Source of the DNA: Calliopsis andreniformis
Lineage: Eukaryota; Arthropoda; Insecta; Hymenoptera; Andrenidae
Length of the DNA: 64,000 nucleotides
Reading direction: 5' to 3'
Assembly (NCBI RefSeq): GCF_051401765.1
Contig: NC_135073.1
Coordinates: 7,626,001-7,690,000 of the forward strand
Part shown: positions 26,455-36,345 of the stretch, one piece after another
How positions within the stretch are numbered: position 1 is the stretch's first letter
Layout: each line of letters begins with the position of its first letter
Program-made: the position numbers and the translations under genes
The notes under the pieces: model-generated
Seen by the model: only the letters and a program-made list of their open reading frames with translations
What the model was told of the DNA's origin: nothing
The model's database searches: none

Positions 26455-26835
26455 GGAGGAACTCAGCAATTCGTATTCATCGCTAAAATTGATTATTTCT
26501 TATATAAAAAAATTCGATATATAAAAAAATATTGTCACTCTGGATTAAGTTTTTTGCAACAATATATCTACTGTAAATAACATTTTTGTCTATAAGTGGA
26601 AATTATGAGAGTGAATAAGCAGGATAGTTTAATGGAACACTTTGTATATTGGGTGGTATGGTGGGAATATTTTCTCGTTTGCTAGCGTTACCAACGTTCG
26701 TGATGAAAACACTGCTTTTCCTACATCCCCCGCTCTAAAATTGTAGAGGGCACTCGAAAACTAGTAATTTTGTGACAAGTCGGTATTTCAGAACATCCCG
26801 TCTAGTTTATCCTGTGTACTCGCCTCTTCTGTGAG
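26455..26835. repeat. left flanking repeat of the array locus
   Basis: This segment matches 35838-36345 in the same orientation, for example around TATATTGGGTGGTA, TAGTTTAATGG and GTCGGTATTTCAGAA. Identity is roughly 70-80 percent by eye, with indels. A shorter match (26352-26422 against 35306-35368, sharing ATTATTAAC and TTTCGTA) extends the pair. The two blocks enclose the repeat array as direct repeats. They may be old LTR-like ends, a segmental duplication, or two copies of one unknown element. Confidence 0.6.
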
Positions 26836-27429
26836 AGAAAAATATATCGGGTCATAGATTTATCCTATATTTCGCCGATACTGTGTACTAACAGTATAAA
26901 ACAATATTTATTATGTAATTCAGTTGTTCTATTTATCTGACTATTATATTACACTATCAATCCTTATCGACTACAGAAAAAGTTTGTTGCTTTCTTCTCT
27001 AATGTAGGAAACCGAAATCACCAAATGATCTTTGAATGGTATCAAAAGTTTACAAAATTGTTTCGTTCTAGCACCGCCTAGATAATAAATTATTATCTGG
27101 TCGGTGGCTTTACCACAAGGAAGTTACTAACAGAGCAGGTAGATAGAGAAATAGATGAAATCAATATTCCAGAGATCTCCCTTTAGAAACATATTAAAAA
27201 AATCTTCTAAGAAGGGAGTACTGGTATCCCTCGGCGGATACAATTCAGATGCGGATGCAATCAGCGATCTCCAGATAAAGAGTAAAGAGAAAACCATCGA
27301 AGAAACCCAAGAGTATCAAGAGAAATACACCAATAATTGAGGGAGCTTCCCAAAAACTAACAAGAAATGATAGATCATCAACAAAAGAAACAAGTTACAA
27401 CACTAAGCTTATCTTTAGATCTAGTACAA

Positions 27430-29250
27430 AATACACAGCCATTAGCACGGACAGAGCCGCCCCAGGTCTCACCACGAGGAGGTTGCTGTGCTGGAGACCC
27501 ACAGGGAGATAGATGGAAACAAAGTTCCATCGATCTCCCTTTACAAAAATCTTAAACTAACAAGCCAAAAACATGAATGGAAGCCAAGTTCCATGCATGC
27601 CTTTAGCTTGGATCTTAAAGTAGAACATTGTCGAGTTATCATTAGGAATGGATTGGTTAAATTAGACTCTACCGCTAATGCAACCGTGAAATAGACGAGC
27701 GATGGTGTGAGCTCTACCACCTTGAAGGCCGGTAGGTCGGAGAGGCGCACGGCACTACATGATTCAGTCAATTGTCCATTGCTCCCTGCTGCCACATAGG
27801 AGCTACCGAAGTAGACCTAATTCCGACAGGCTGGTAAAGAGAATGTGCAAAAGGCGGAAACGTGTAGTTTCCACAGTCGAGTGTGTCTTTCCACACACCC
27901 TACTGTGTCCGTCGCGTCACTCCTAGTACAGACCCCCAAGAGGAGAACACACTCCACCGACCGACGATTCCACGGTTGGTCACATGCTTCTACCAAGAGA
28001 AGCAGAGGTGACTTCCTCACCAAAGATGAGGAACAAATTTCAAGAAAAGAAGTTAAGAAATGATAACTCGACAATTGTACAGTAATTTTACGCTAGAGAG
28101 GCAAAGACATGGATGGAAGCCAAGTTCCATCCACGCCTTTGCCTTGAATCTTAAAGTAGAGAAGTGCCAAGTAATCATAGAGTGGAGATTGAGAATATTT
28201 AGAGTCTACCGCGTAAGGCAACCATGAAATAGACAATCGGTGGTGCGAGTCCTTCCACCTTGAAGGCGGGTACTAGAAGAAGGCGACTGGCACCTCACAG
28301 ACCAATCAGTTGCCTGATTGAACTGTGGGGTTTCCACCTGCAAGTGTGTCATACCACACACCATTCAGTGTCCACATCGTCTCTTGCTAGTACAAACCCC
28401 CAAGGGAAGAAGAGCAAGCTCCATCGACCGCCGATTCCACAGTTGAACATTTGCTTCTACTGAGAGAAGCAGATGACCTCCTCACAGAAGGTGAGGAGGA
28501 TGTAACCGAGCAAAGAGAGCTAAGAAGTGACAACTTGGCAGTGTTACAATGACTTTACAATAGAATCTTAAAAGTAGGGTCTTAAAAATATTCTAAGCGA
28601 TTGCGACTTATATACTAGAAGCGGCGAATCCCTCGGCGGATGCGACGTCTTCGCTCTTTAGTCTTCAAGTAAAAAGTGAAGAGAGAACCAGCATGAAGAG
28701 TATTATATCAATAATTGGGGGAGCCTCCCCAAGAATACCCCAACGATGGCACAGCCATTGGCCCGGACAGAACCGGCCCGGGTCTCACCACGAGGAGGTT
28801 GCTGTGCTGGAGACCCATATGGAGATCATAGAAATGAGAAAGGATCGACAGAGCAATCGAAACGCAGAGTTAGGAGACAACATATTTAAACAGAAAACAG
28901 AATTGAACGACGTTGGCATTGATGGAATTCTTCTTTTCGTACTTTAATTCGATGTTCACCTAAACCCTGAAATTCTACATATTAGAAATGCAAATAAAAT
29001 CCCTCGGGGGATACAATGTCTTCGTTCGATGAATGATCTTCAAATGATGATAAGTGTTATTAGTGATGAAATCAACAAGAGGGAAATGATTGCAGGAGCC
29101 TTTCCAAGAAGAAGATCAGAATCAGAGGTCAAAAGAAATACATAAATCATTAAGGGAGTCTTCCCAAGAATAATAAAGAAACCATAGATGTTCAAGAGAA
29201 CGAAAAAATTGTTATAGACCCCTACCTAACGACCCTTACATCTAATACAA
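27430..29250. repeat. array unit 1
   Basis: First full 1821-bp unit. It differs from units 2 and 3 mainly near its left end: TACACAGC replaces TGCACAGC in module P, and the GATGGAA...TTCCATC hairpin at about 27.51-27.53 kb is intact. A single base difference is visible in core A at about 27.77 kb. Confidence 0.92.
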
Positions 29251-31071
29251 GATGCACAGCCATTAGCACGGACAGAGCCGCCCCAGGTCTCACCACGAGG
29301 AGGTTGCTGTGCTGGAGACCCACAGGGAGATAGATGAAATCAAAGTTCCATCGATCACCCTTTACAAAAATCTTAAACTAACAAGCCAAAAACATGAATG
29401 GAAGCCAAGTTCCATGCATGCCTTTAGCTTGGATCTTAAAGTAGAACATTGTCGAGTTATCATTAGGAATGGATTGGTTAAATTAGACTCTACCGCTAAT
29501 GCAACCGTGAAATAGACGAGCGATGGTGTGAGCTCTACCACCTTGAAGGCCGGTAGGTCGGAGAGGCGCACGGCACTACATGATTCAGTCAGTTGTCCAT
29601 TGCTCCCTGCTGCCACATAGGAGCTACCGAAGTAGACCTAATTCCGACAGGCTGGTAAAGAGAATGTGCAAAAGGCGGAAACGTGTAGTTTCCACAGTCG
29701 AGTGTGTCTTTCCACACACCCTACTGTGTCCGTCGCGTCACTCCTAGTACAGACCCCCAAGAGGAGAACACACTCCACCGACCGACGATTCCACGGTTGG
29801 TCACATGCTTCTACCAAGAGAAGCAGAGGTGACTTCCTCACCAAAGATGAGGAACAAATTTCAAGAAAAGAAGTTAAGAAATGATAACTCGACAATTGTA
29901 CAGTAATTTTACGCTAGAGAGGCAAAGACATGGATGGAAGCCAAGTTCCATCCACGCCTTTGCCTTGAATCTTAAAGTAGAGAAGTGCCAAGTAATCATA
30001 GAGTGGAGATTGAGAATATTTAGAGTCTACCGCGTAAGGCAACCATGAAATAGACAATCGGTGGTGCGAGTCCTTCCACCTTGAAGGCGGGTACTAGAAG
30101 AAGGCGACTGGCACCTCACAGACCAATCAGTTGCCTGATTGAACTGTGGGGTTTCCACCTGCAAGTGTGTCATACCACACACCATTCAGTGTCCACATCG
30201 TCTCTTGCTAGTACAAACCCCCAAGGGAAGAAGAGCAAGCTCCATCGACCGCCGATTCCACAGTTGAACATTTGCTTCTACTGAGAGAAGCAGATGACCT
30301 CCTCACAGAAGGTGAGGAGGATGTAACCGAGCAAAGAGAGCTAAGAAGTGACAACTTGGCAGTGTTACAATGACTTTACAATAGAATCTTAAAAGTAGGG
30401 TCTTAAAAATATTCTAAGCGATTGCGACTTATATACTAGAAGCGGCGAATCCCTCGGCGGATGCGACGTCTTCGCTCTTTAGTCTTCAAGTAAAAAGTGA
30501 AGAGAGAACCAGCATGAAGAGTATTATATCAATAATTGGGGGAGCCTCCCCAAGAATACCCCAACGATGGCACAGCCATTGGCCCGGACAGAACCGGCCC
30601 GGGTCTCACCACGAGGAGGTTGCTGTGCTGGAGACCCATATGGAGATCATAGAAATGAGAAAGGATCGACAGAGCAATCGAAACGCAGAGTTAGGAGACA
30701 ACATATTTAAACAGAAAACAGAATTGAACGACGTTGGCATTGATGGAATTCTTCTTTTCGTACTTTAATTCGATGTTCACCTAAACCCTGAAATTCTACA
30801 TATTAGAAATGCAAATAAAATCCCTCGGGGGATACAATGTCTTCGTTCGATGAATGATCTTCAAATGATGATAAGTGTTATTAGTGATGAAATCAACAAG
30901 AGGGAAATGATTGCAGGAGCCTTTCCAAGAAGAAGATCAGAATCAGAGGTCAAAAGAAATACATAAATCATTAAGGGAGTCTTCCCAAGAATAATAAAGA
31001 AACCATAGATGTTCAAGAGAACGAAAAAATTGTTATAGACCCCTACCTAACGACCCTTACATCTAATACAA
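29251..31071. repeat. array unit 2
   Basis: Second full unit, apparently identical to unit 3 over all compared lines. Core A spans about 29391-29899 and core B about 29921-30381. Module P is at 29254-29320 and P' at 30570-30637. Near-identity over 1.8 kb, beside cores that are strongly diverged from each other, means the whole two-core unit was amplified or homogenised recently. Confidence 0.94.
29254..29320. repeat. module P: crossing inverted repeats (pseudoknot or bistable fold)
   Basis: GCACAGC (29254-29260) can pair with GCTGTGC (29306-29312), and GGTCTC (29286-29291) can pair with GAGACC (29315-29320). The pairings cross, which is an H-type pseudoknot topology. With only two bases between the 3' arms, two mutually exclusive hairpins are an alternative. 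A small CGG-ACAGAG-CCG hairpin lies between the first arms. Eight copies occur: near 27432, 28749, 29254, 30570, 31075, 32391, 32896 and 34369. The P' variant strengthens both the second stem (GGGTCTC/GAGACCC) and the small hairpin (CCGG-ACAGAA-CCGG). Confidence 0.6.
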
Positions 31072-32892
31072 GATGCACAGCCATTAGCACGGACAGAGCC
31101 GCCCCAGGTCTCACCACGAGGAGGTTGCTGTGCTGGAGACCCACAGGGAGATAGATGAAATCAAAGTTCCATCGATCACCCTTTACAAAAATCTTAAACT
31201 AACAAGCCAAAAACATGAATGGAAGCCAAGTTCCATGCATGCCTTTAGCTTGGATCTTAAAGTAGAACATTGTCGAGTTATCATTAGGAATGGATTGGTT
31301 AAATTAGACTCTACCGCTAATGCAACCGTGAAATAGACGAGCGATGGTGTGAGCTCTACCACCTTGAAGGCCGGTAGGTCGGAGAGGCGCACGGCACTAC
31401 ATGATTCAGTCAGTTGTCCATTGCTCCCTGCTGCCACATAGGAGCTACCGAAGTAGACCTAATTCCGACAGGCTGGTAAAGAGAATGTGCAAAAGGCGGA
31501 AACGTGTAGTTTCCACAGTCGAGTGTGTCTTTCCACACACCCTACTGTGTCCGTCGCGTCACTCCTAGTACAGACCCCCAAGAGGAGAACACACTCCACC
31601 GACCGACGATTCCACGGTTGGTCACATGCTTCTACCAAGAGAAGCAGAGGTGACTTCCTCACCAAAGATGAGGAACAAATTTCAAGAAAAGAAGTTAAGA
31701 AATGATAACTCGACAATTGTACAGTAATTTTACGCTAGAGAGGCAAAGACATGGATGGAAGCCAAGTTCCATCCACGCCTTTGCCTTGAATCTTAAAGTA
31801 GAGAAGTGCCAAGTAATCATAGAGTGGAGATTGAGAATATTTAGAGTCTACCGCGTAAGGCAACCATGAAATAGACAATCGGTGGTGCGAGTCCTTCCAC
31901 CTTGAAGGCGGGTACTAGAAGAAGGCGACTGGCACCTCACAGACCAATCAGTTGCCTGATTGAACTGTGGGGTTTCCACCTGCAAGTGTGTCATACCACA
32001 CACCATTCAGTGTCCACATCGTCTCTTGCTAGTACAAACCCCCAAGGGAAGAAGAGCAAGCTCCATCGACCGCCGATTCCACAGTTGAACATTTGCTTCT
32101 ACTGAGAGAAGCAGATGACCTCCTCACAGAAGGTGAGGAGGATGTAACCGAGCAAAGAGAGCTAAGAAGTGACAACTTGGCAGTGTTACAATGACTTTAC
32201 AATAGAATCTTAAAAGTAGGGTCTTAAAAATATTCTAAGCGATTGCGACTTATATACTAGAAGCGGCGAATCCCTCGGCGGATGCGACGTCTTCGCTCTT
32301 TAGTCTTCAAGTAAAAAGTGAAGAGAGAACCAGCATGAAGAGTATTATATCAATAATTGGGGGAGCCTCCCCAAGAATACCCCAACGATGGCACAGCCAT
32401 TGGCCCGGACAGAACCGGCCCGGGTCTCACCACGAGGAGGTTGCTGTGCTGGAGACCCATATGGAGATCATAGAAATGAGAAAGGATCGACAGAGCAATC
32501 GAAACGCAGAGTTAGGAGACAACATATTTAAACAGAAAACAGAATTGAACGACGTTGGCATTGATGGAATTCTTCTTTTCGTACTTTAATTCGATGTTCA
32601 CCTAAACCCTGAAATTCTACATATTAGAAATGCAAATAAAATCCCTCGGGGGATACAATGTCTTCGTTCGATGAATGATCTTCAAATGATGATAAGTGTT
32701 ATTAGTGATGAAATCAACAAGAGGGAAATGATTGCAGGAGCCTTTCCAAGAAGAAGATCAGAATCAGAGGTCAAAAGAAATACATAAATCATTAAGGGAG
32801 TCTTCCCAAGAATAATAAAGAAACCATAGATGTTCAAGAGAACGAAAAAATTGTTATAGACCCCTACCTAACGACCCTTACATCTAATACAA
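31072..32892. repeat. array unit 3
   Basis: Third full unit, the same as unit 2. Assembly collapse or expansion is possible in such a sequence, so the true number of units is uncertain. Confidence 0.94.
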
Positions 32893-34850
32893 GATGCACA
32901 GCCATTAGCACGGACAGAGCCGCCCCAGGTCTCACCACGAGGAGGTTGCTGTGCTGGAGACCCACAGGGAGATAGATGAAATCAAAGTTCCATCGATCTC
33001 CCTTTACAAAAATCTTAAACTATCAAGCCAAAGGCATCAATGGAAGTCAAGTTCTATCCACACTTTCAGCTTGGTTCTTATAATAGAGATGTGCCAAGTA
33101 ATCATTGAGTAGAGATTGAGAATATTTAGAATCTACCGCGTAAGGCAACCATGAAATAGACAATCGGTGGTGCGAGTCCTTCCACCTTGAAGGCGGGTAC
33201 TAGGAGAAGGCGACTGGCACCTCACAGCCCAATCAGTTGCCTGATTGAACTGTGGGGTTTCCACCTGCAAGTGTGTCATACCACACACCATTCGGTGTCC
33301 ACATCGTCTCTCGCTAGTACAAACCCCCAAGGGAAGAAGAACAAGCTCCATCGACCGCCGATTCCACAGTTGGACATTTGCTTCTACTAAGAGAAGCAGA
33401 TGACCTCCTCACAGAAGGTGAGGAGGAAGTAACCGAGCAAAGAGAGCTAAGAAGTGACAACTTGGCAGTGTTACAATGACTTTACAAAACAATCTTAAAA
33501 GTAGGGTCTTAAAAATATTCTAAGCGATTGCGACTTATATACTAGAAGCGGTGAATCCCTCGGCGGATGCGACGTCTTCATTCACACGAAGAATAAAAAG
33601 TAGAGACACAACTTTACGAACCAAAGGTGCTGAATCCCTCGGCGGATGAGATGTCTTCCGTAGTCTTAAGGATACGATCTTAAGTTAAAATCTTAAATAC
33701 TATGGTTTGAACTAGTAAACCAAAGACATGGATGGAAATTAAATTCCATCCATATCTTTAGCTTGGACCTTAAACTAGAGAAGTGCCAAGTAATCATTGA
33801 GAAAAGATTGGGAATAGTTAAAGTCTATCGCGAAAGGCAACTATGAAATAGACAATCGGTGGTGCGAGTCCTTCCACCTTGAAGGCGGGTACTAGAAGAA
33901 GGCGACTGGCACCTCACAGCCCAATCAGTTGCCTGATTGAACTGTGGGGTTTCCACCTGCAAGTGTGTCATACCACACACCATTCAGTGTCCACATCGTC
34001 TCTTGCTAGTACAAACCCCCAAGGGAAGAAGAGCAAGCTCCATCGACCGCCGATTCCACAGTTGGACATTTGCTTCTATTGAGACAAGCAGATGACCTCC
34101 TCACAGAAGGTGAGGAGGATGTAACCGAGCAAAGAGAGCTAAGAAGTGACAACTTGGCAGTGTTACAATGACTTTACAATAGAATCTTAAAAGTAGGGTC
34201 TTAAAAATATTCTAAGCAATTGCGACTTATATACTAGAAGCGGCGAATCCCTCGGCGGATGCGACGTCTTCGCTCTTCAGTCTTCAAGTAAAAAGTGAAG
34301 AGAGAACCAGCATGTAGAGTATTATATCAATAATTGGGGGAGCCTCCCCAAGAATACCCCAACGATGGCACAGCCATTGGCCCGGACAGAACCGGCCCGG
34401 GTCTCACCACGAGGAGGTTGCTGTGCAGGAGACCCATGTAGAAATCACAGAAATGAGAAAGGATTGCCAGAACAATCCGTACTCTGAATCAAGACAGAAC
34501 ACATTTAGACAGAAAACAGAATGGAACAACTTTGATTGAATTCTTCTTCGATGTTCACCTAAACCCTGAAATGTTAAAAATTAGAAATGGTACTGAAATC
34601 CCTCGGGGGATACGATGTCTTTGTTTGGTGAATGTTCTTCATGTGAATGAAATAGGAATGATAATTGTAACCAGTGATGAAATCAGGAAGAGAATAAAAA
34701 GTCATGCAGTAGGGAAGAAAGGGAGGAATAACAAAAGTATATCAATGATTGCAAAAGCAAGAGATGAACCAGAGATCACGAGAAATACATAAATGATTAA
34801 GGGAGCCTCCTCAAGAACAAGAACGGAATCATAGATTCCGGCAGGGGACG
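32893..34850. repeat. diverged terminal units of the array
   Basis: Starts like a fourth unit (module P and the following 110 bp). It then carries a B-like core (33030-33482), a spacer with two CCCTCGGCGGAT words (33555, 33631), a second B-like core (33722-34174), another such spacer, module P' (34369-34436) and a diverged tail. This side keeps older divergence and adjoins the putative promoter, so it may be the founder end of the array. Confidence 0.88.
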
Positions 34851-34926
34851 GGGTACTTAAAAAAAGAAGGAACCAGAAAAGAGGGGCAACAGTAGAAATA
34901 AATTCAAAATTTGAGCAAAAACTCAC

Positions 34927-35083
34927 CGGTTGTCCAAGATGACCACTGGTCATCGGGCATCTGACCACTGGTCAAGGATGTCCAGGGGTCAAGGGTGGTC
35001 CAAGGTCCAGGCAGGTCCAAGCCCCAGGAGTCCCTCCAGGATCCCCAGGGAGGTCCTCACCCACCGGAGGACCCGCGACGAGT
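34927..35083 (-). other. putative GC-rich first exon with short repeats
   Basis: This segment between the initiator and the GTGAGT donor is much more GC-rich than its surroundings. On the minus strand it is built of degenerate 9-11-nt words around TTGGACC, TGGACC and TTGACC. At its 3' end lie two exact copies of the palindrome TGACCACTGGTCA (34940-34952 and 34962-34974) 22 bp apart. Only very short ATG frames occur in it, so it looks like a non-coding leader. Confidence 0.45.
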
Positions 35084-35142
35084 GACACACTCGTGCTTCT
35101 GCGGGGGTATTTATACTGTCTCGCAGAAGATGAGAAACCAAT
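35081..35142 (-). promoter_or_regulatory. minus-strand core promoter (CCAAT, TATA, initiator)
   Basis: On the minus strand TATAAATA occupies 35115-35108. ATTGG, a reversed CCAAT box, is at 35142-35138. TCACTC, with its A at 35083, lies 32 bp downstream of the first T of the TATA box and resembles an insect initiator. The order and spacing suit a strong regulated RNA polymerase II promoter firing leftwards into the repeat array. Canonical heat-shock elements (GAAnnTTC) are not present within about 150 bp; only GAA-N-TTC near misses are. Confidence 0.55.
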
Positions 35143-35443
35143 CAGAGAAGTTCTTCGGTTGATTAGAATTTCGAGACCGATCTAACGAACAATATTTGGC
35201 GAGAAATTGATATTTTTCATAAAATACTCACCCGAGCAACAATTTCTGGCACACATGTTGTTAATAACAATAACACACAGTGTGCATTTGTGTTTTCTTA
35301 GTTAACAAATGTGGAAATTATTAACTTTTCGTACATTATTTATCGTACGATTAATCTCGCAACTCTTGAAAACTTCTTAATATTTCTTTAACTAACAGTT
35401 ATAAATGTTAATAACTTGCATCAGTCACTGCTTCCGATTGTTA

Positions 35444-35840
35444 TTAACCCTTGGACGACAAATGCTGGGTCAAAAGTGACCCTGAGACCGCTGGCTCTGT
35501 ATATGAATGTAAAATAATCTACTGTTCGAGGGATAACAATCCTCTGGTCAGTCGCTTCGGAGTTTCCAGCGGGTGTGCTGGAATCGTCCAGGCGATCCTC
35601 TGGAAGAACTTCCTGGATTATCATGGACTACCTTCGGTTACTCTCAACCACTCTGTCCACTAACAGCTTGACCATTGATCAGATGTCTTTGGCTTACCAG
35701 TTTAGATTTCAGACTTCAACATTTTTGCGAATAAAGATCGATGGGCCCTCAATTTCGTCTGTCTCCCCATGAGCCTCCGTGGTTCGTGTACTATCTACCT
35801 TTAAAGTTTTCAATCATTTTTCTTTACCACTTTTACTAAG
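35444..35840. mobile_element. possible piggyBac-like insertion, one end only
   Basis: TTAA followed by CCCTTGGACGAC and the inverted pair GGGTCA...TGACCC resembles the end of a piggyBac-type element with its TTAA target. The stretch is a roughly 430-bp excess over the matching left flank (26.42-26.46 kb), which supports an insertion. No second TTAA-bounded end is found close by. It contains a 70-codon plus-strand frame with no recognised domain. Confidence 0.3.
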
Positions 35841-36345
35841 CCATTCGTATTCTTTGCTGGAATTTTGTATTCCTTGGGTGTACCAAGTAATCCGAAGCAT
35901 ATCTTGATTAATATAACATAGATACAATTATTTCGGAATCAGTGAATGCTTCTTAGTTCTTTTACATAAAATTCCTTATTCCACTGAATTTAGCCATAAA
36001 AAAATAAGCATCTTATTTAGAATAAATATCATCACTTTGGTATATATTTTCTGCAACAACATATTTTTTGTAAATAGCATTTGCGCTTATTATTGAGATT
36101 ATAGAGATAAATAGGCAGCATAGTTTAATGGGACACCTTATATATTGGGTGGTAGGAATATTTTCTTGTTTGCCTGCACTATCAGCGTGAAAAGAATACG
36201 TTTCCTACATCCATCGCTCAAAAATCGCAGAGGACGCTCGAAAACCAGTGGTTTCTGGAGCCGTCGGTATTTCAGAATGTGAGACACGGAAGTCCATTGA
36301 ATGTCCAGTCTATCCTGTATACTCGTCTGTGGTTCTAGTAAAGTC
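35838..36345. repeat. right flanking repeat of the array locus
   Basis: Partner of the block at 26455-26835 in direct orientation. It is longer because of an internal insertion after GGAATTTTG (about 35.86-35.97 kb). The conserved parts run from about 36.0 kb to 36.33 kb. The 69-codon minus-strand frame inside is not maintained in the left copy. Confidence 0.6.

Larger units (their letters stand above)
27138..34850. repeat. higher-order tandem repeat array with 1821-bp units
   Basis: Three units start at 27430, 29251 and 31072 with an exact 1821-bp period, and a fourth, truncated one starts at 32893. Units 2 and 3 look identical and unit 1 differs by few bases. Each unit runs: module P, core A, core B, a spacer with a CCCTCGGCGGAT word, module P', and a tail with CCCTCGGGGGAT. 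Cores A and B are diverged copies of one ancestral repeat. To the right are two more diverged cores (33030 and 33722), then P' (34369) and a tail that ends beside the putative promoter exon. On the left, 27138-27430 is a degenerate tail. Frames of 67-85 codons recur on both strands but do not stay open across the diverged copies, so I do not call them genes. Confidence 0.95.
26900..35083 (-). ncRNA. putative repeat-containing long non-coding RNA
   Basis: Inferred transcript from the minus-strand promoter at 35.1 kb through the repeat array. Exon 1 would be 35083-34927 (157 nt, GC-rich), ending at donor GTGAGT (34926-34921). A pyrimidine-rich tract and AAG acceptor at 34857-34856 would give a 71-nt intron, and exon 2 would enter the array. 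AATAAA on the minus strand at about 26.91 kb is a possible 3' end. No conserved long reading frame exists. A short first exon, a small intron and a tandem-repeat body resemble Drosophila hsr-omega in layout only; I see neither its repeat motif nor a canonical heat-shock element. The 3' end and splicing are guesses. Confidence 0.35.

Noticed and set aside
27488..34082. Repeated 67-85-codon frames in the array as possible micropeptides
   Set aside because: They recur only because the units are identical. Between diverged cores the frames end at different places and changes do not favour synonymous sites.
27430..34850. Array as a CRISPR or rDNA-type array
   Set aside because: Units of 1.8 kb with no short repeat-spacer pattern, no rRNA sequence recognised, and a eukaryotic context.
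35116..35260. Heat-shock elements upstream of the TATA box
   Set aside because: GAACTTC and GAAATTC have one spacer base instead of two, so they are not canonical GAAnnTTC units.
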